Source: Polytrichum commune
Taxonomy: Eukaryota; Streptophyta; Polytrichopsida; Polytrichales; Polytrichaceae
Assembly: GCA_950295325.1 (NCBI GenBank)
Contig: OX485803.1
Span: 38,581,554 to 38,641,553, forward strand
DNA: 60,000 nucleotides
Direction: 5' to 3'
This document shows, piece after piece, positions 57,280 through 60,000 of the stretch. Made by a program: the position numbers and the translations under genes. Position 1 is the stretch's first letter. Every line of letters starts with the position of its first letter. The notes beneath the pieces were generated by a model that had not been told where the DNA came from, ran no database searches, and saw only the letters and a program-made list of their open reading frames with translations.

Positions 57280-58236
57280 TCCTTATCTTTGTGTTGTTGG
57301 CTCTCAAACCTCCTCTCCATAGTTCATAGTTGGATGGTTCGGGCCACATAACCGATCATACAACCACGTGCAAAAGAGTATTCAGAATTCGTCACAATAT
57401 TTCGTCCATGGAGGCGCCATACCATTCATAAATCTCATTTTTTTGTCAATGAGTTGGTCAGGTATCACTAATAATCGACTCGAGCAGTTGAATGACTCAC
57501 AGCTCCCACGGCTCATTGTCAACTCTCCTCTCATTGGTTATCTAGTCCATAAACTCCTCTAAACTTACAGATACAACATTGATAACACTAAGCAACCCCA
57601 ACTCAAAAATCGCGGTTATTTTGCAACACTGATCATTAGGAGTTTAATAGAAGCCCCACATAGTGGACATACGATGCCTCCCGATTGTGGCCCACGCATA
57701 CAAGGAATTCCACAACACCAACCTCAACCCCATCACTCGATCTAGAATGCCAAAAAACCAACCCTCGAAAGGCAAAAGTGGTTGCCACAATAGAATCATC
57801 CTATTACATGCATTGATTGTTCTTACTGTGGGACTGATCACACCGGTCACTTTTGGCACCATCCGTCAGCATCTCAAATTGTAATAGTGTGAAAAATGAT
57901 GGGCCAACATTTATTTCTCAACATAATCCCCTACAATTTCACCTCTGGAACCAGACGGAAAGTTTGGTGTGATTAGGGCATGTATGGCATACTCGCGGAT
58001 CTCAAAACTGACCTTAGTTGCCCTAGAACTTGGAAACAATTCCCATTTTAATGAGCATAATCCATCCCATAGTACCACTAGGCTCGAGTCGGGCTCGTGT
58101 CATTTTGGTCACTTTGTGTCGAATTGTCGTGTCGTGAAACTACCACACTTCTAGTAGTGTATGTGCCTTGGATTGAGAATGAATATGTTTATATTTATGG
58201 GTTTATTTATTTATCGACGTTAATGTTGATGAACAA
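57280..58236. other. intergenic, nothing recognised
   Basis: Short overlapping frames on both strands (57368-57562 plus, 57644-57862 minus) without recognisable family. The minus frame is rich in Trp and Leu, as transposase debris often is, but I cannot align it. Confidence 0.35.
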
Positions 58237-59455
58237 GGGCCGGTTTACATGGGGTCACGAGTCCTAAGTCCCAAGTCACTCAAGGTTAATATGTGCAATC
58301 TCAACCGTTGAGAGCATGGAAGTTGAGGATTACCACTTCACAAGGGGGCTCAAGTTCTAAGTCCCAAGTATGGCATGGATGCCTACTTGGCAACACCTTT
58401 TGAAGGTGAGCTACAACCAACTCACAAGTCCCAATAACTTTTTGCATTGAATAATCAAGAAAAAAAAATTAATGACTATAGGCCATATTTTAATGGTTTC
58501 TTGAGGCTCAAAAGGTAGGACTCAACCTCCATTTTGGGACTTGTTGACATGAGTTGGACTTGGGACTTGGGATCCCATGTGAACCGACCCTAAGAAGCCC
58601 GGTTGCACCTAACATTACTCAACCTTTGGTGGGTGTGCTCTTTCTTTTAAAAGGAGGGGGTCCTACACCAGGCAACATATGGAGGATGGCCCAGACCCCT
58701 TTGTGCACCAACCCCACTTAAGCGCCACTTTACATGGGATTCCAAGTCCCAAGTCCCCACTCATGTCAACAAATCCCAACTTTGAGCTTCAAGAGCCCAT
58801 TAACCCTTAAATAGTTGTTTGACATGCCCAAATTGGGTCTCTCCATGCACAAAATAATGTATTTGAGCCGAATACTTTTAATTTTAAGAGATTGTGTTAA
58901 AAGTGACTCTATCTAAATTAACATGTCCTTCAATCAACGCACTTTTCAACCAATGGAATACTTTGATGTTATTGAAGATTTAAGTTCAAATACACACCAT
59001 GGGTGTCCTTGGATGCAAATATGTATGTTATATTTTGATCGCCAATGTTAAGTGTGAATATATTTTTTATTGTCTCCTTGCCATGAAACAATGTATAAAT
59101 TAAGATTTCAAACCCATAAATATATAACATGTGATTTTTGAACTTAATGAGGCATGTATGAATTGTGTATTTGGCTATATACTGAGACCATGAGTCCTTT
59201 ATGGCTTAATGTATGGTATGTATGAGATGTTGATTCTGTTATGCAAAAACAATTTCGGCACCTATGTTGCAAGTCCCAATTCAACCTCACCTCCAAAAGT
59301 GTTGCCATGTGTCATACTTGAGACTTAGGACTTGGGAACCTGTGTGAAATCGTAAGTCCCAACTTCCATGCTCTCAACGGTTGAGATTACATGGGTTGAC
59401 CTCGAGCAACTTGGGACTTGGGACTTGGGACTTGGGACCCCATGTGAGCTGGCCC
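58237..59455. mobile_element. two inverted MITE copies forming a ~1.2 kb palindrome
   Basis: Copy A (58237-58590) and copy B (58722-59455) face each other. Outer ends GGGCCGGTTTACATGGGGTC and (reverse complement) GGGCCAGCTCACATGGGGTC extend about 95 bases into a shared CTCAACCGTTGAGAGCATGG block; inner ends GGGTCGGTTCACATGGGATC (reverse complement) and GCGCCACTTTACATGGGATT share CATGTCAACAA. All ends contain repeated AAGTCCCAAGTCC. B is longer because a different dispersed repeat (58827-59170) sits inside it. No coding capacity. Confidence 0.75.
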
Positions 59456-59587
59456 TTAGGACTTGAGACCTCTGTGAACCAGCCCTAACTAATCCCGTGC
59501 ACACAACAAGGACAAGGCATGAGGCTAGGTCGCAAAGAGGGAGGTACTAGAGGGTTGTAGGTTGCAAATGAAGAGACACTTTTTGGC

Positions 59588-59787
59588 CTAATTAGTGTGG
59601 GTTACCATTTGGAGTTACACATTGCTATAACATTTTACGAAGAGTATCAATTTTTACCCAAATAACGTGAGTTGTTAGTATGCACGCCGAAGAATATGAC
59701 ATAACTTAATTGGTGCAAATAAAAAAAATAGGGTCAATAAAGAGTTATAGCAACATGTAACTCCAAATGGTAACCCACACTAATTAG
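59588..59787. mobile_element. 200 bp foldback MITE
   Basis: Arms 59588-59631 and 59744-59787 are inverted copies: CTAATTAGTGTGGGTTACCA onward is identical for 32 bases, then differs at only three positions. The 112 bp loop is AT-rich. No clear target duplication. Confidence 0.8.
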
Positions 59788-60000
59788 AGAAAACGGTGTA
59801 GATAGGTCGCTGGAAGAACTTCTCATGGCCCCTTCCATTACATCACCAACTCACCCAAAAAACCGTCACCGCTTGCTCAATTCCATTTCGTTGCCTTTCT
59901 CATTTCTTTCCCGCAAAATAAACAAATTGGGTTGTTTCGATGATGTGGAGGCCCTTTGCATTCGGCTTTGGCGAAGAACTTCTTGGAGTATAAACTTTCA

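Noticed and set aside
1-60000. CRISPR arrays, operons, ribosome binding sites
   Set aside because: The window is eukaryotic; the tandem arrays seen have units of 10-270 bp without the repeat-spacer pattern of CRISPR.

Overview
The window is nuclear DNA of a land plant. Intron-rich genes with GT-AG introns, a germin-like protein, a plant-type RLPH2 phosphatase and CCCTAAA telomere-type repeats support this. A complete PF20/SPAG16 gene, a central-pair protein of motile axonemes, points to a plant with swimming sperm. Gene spacing, moderate intron size and a mosaic of small DNA transposons suit a bryophyte. A liverwort-like genome is my best guess, but the sequence alone does not prove it.

Layout. 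1-11.4 kb has no gene I can defend; it holds decayed repeats and TIR-bounded elements (3777-4282, 6598-7349, 9847-11310). At 12750-13364 lies an intact germin-like gene with a C-rich codon third position, followed by a broken tandem copy (13612-13848). From 14.5 to 17.5 kb come two TIR elements, a GCCCACCC minisatellite and a dead Tc1-like transposase. A tRNA-Ile(UAU)-like gene is at 20309-20382. RLPH2 follows as five exons (22506-27984); its start codon is preceded directly by four ~255 bp tandem repeats, and its first intron is itself built of repeats. SPAG16/PF20 follows as 13 exons (29093-36360). A decayed piggyBac-type transposase (39377-40780, minus) separates it from a 12-exon gene for a fused two-domain methyltransferase (42621-48810). 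A pogo/Tigger-like element (about 50440-51582) comes next, then a four-exon minus-strand gene for a 93-residue membrane protein (52004-53762) whose exons are all too short to stand out as ORFs. The last 6 kb is repeats: a poly-G/poly-C bounded element, a large palindrome of two inverted MITE copies, and a 200 bp foldback element.

The four larger genes (germin, RLPH2, SPAG16, methyltransferase) are all on the plus strand, but they have unrelated roles (cell wall cupin, tyrosine phosphatase, flagellar axoneme, RNA/protein methylation), so this is ordinary gene order and not a pathway cluster. The genes were assembled by hand from exon phase and splice sites. Every junction keeps frame with no internal stop, which is strong internal support, but no transcript or database check was possible.

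Most notable: an exact 181 bp tandem duplication inside the methyltransferase gene that could create an in-frame extra exon; hAT-type MITE copies with target duplications in introns of two different genes; a transposon caught inside one unit of an intronic repeat array with the empty site preserved in sister units; and the hidden small membrane protein gene.
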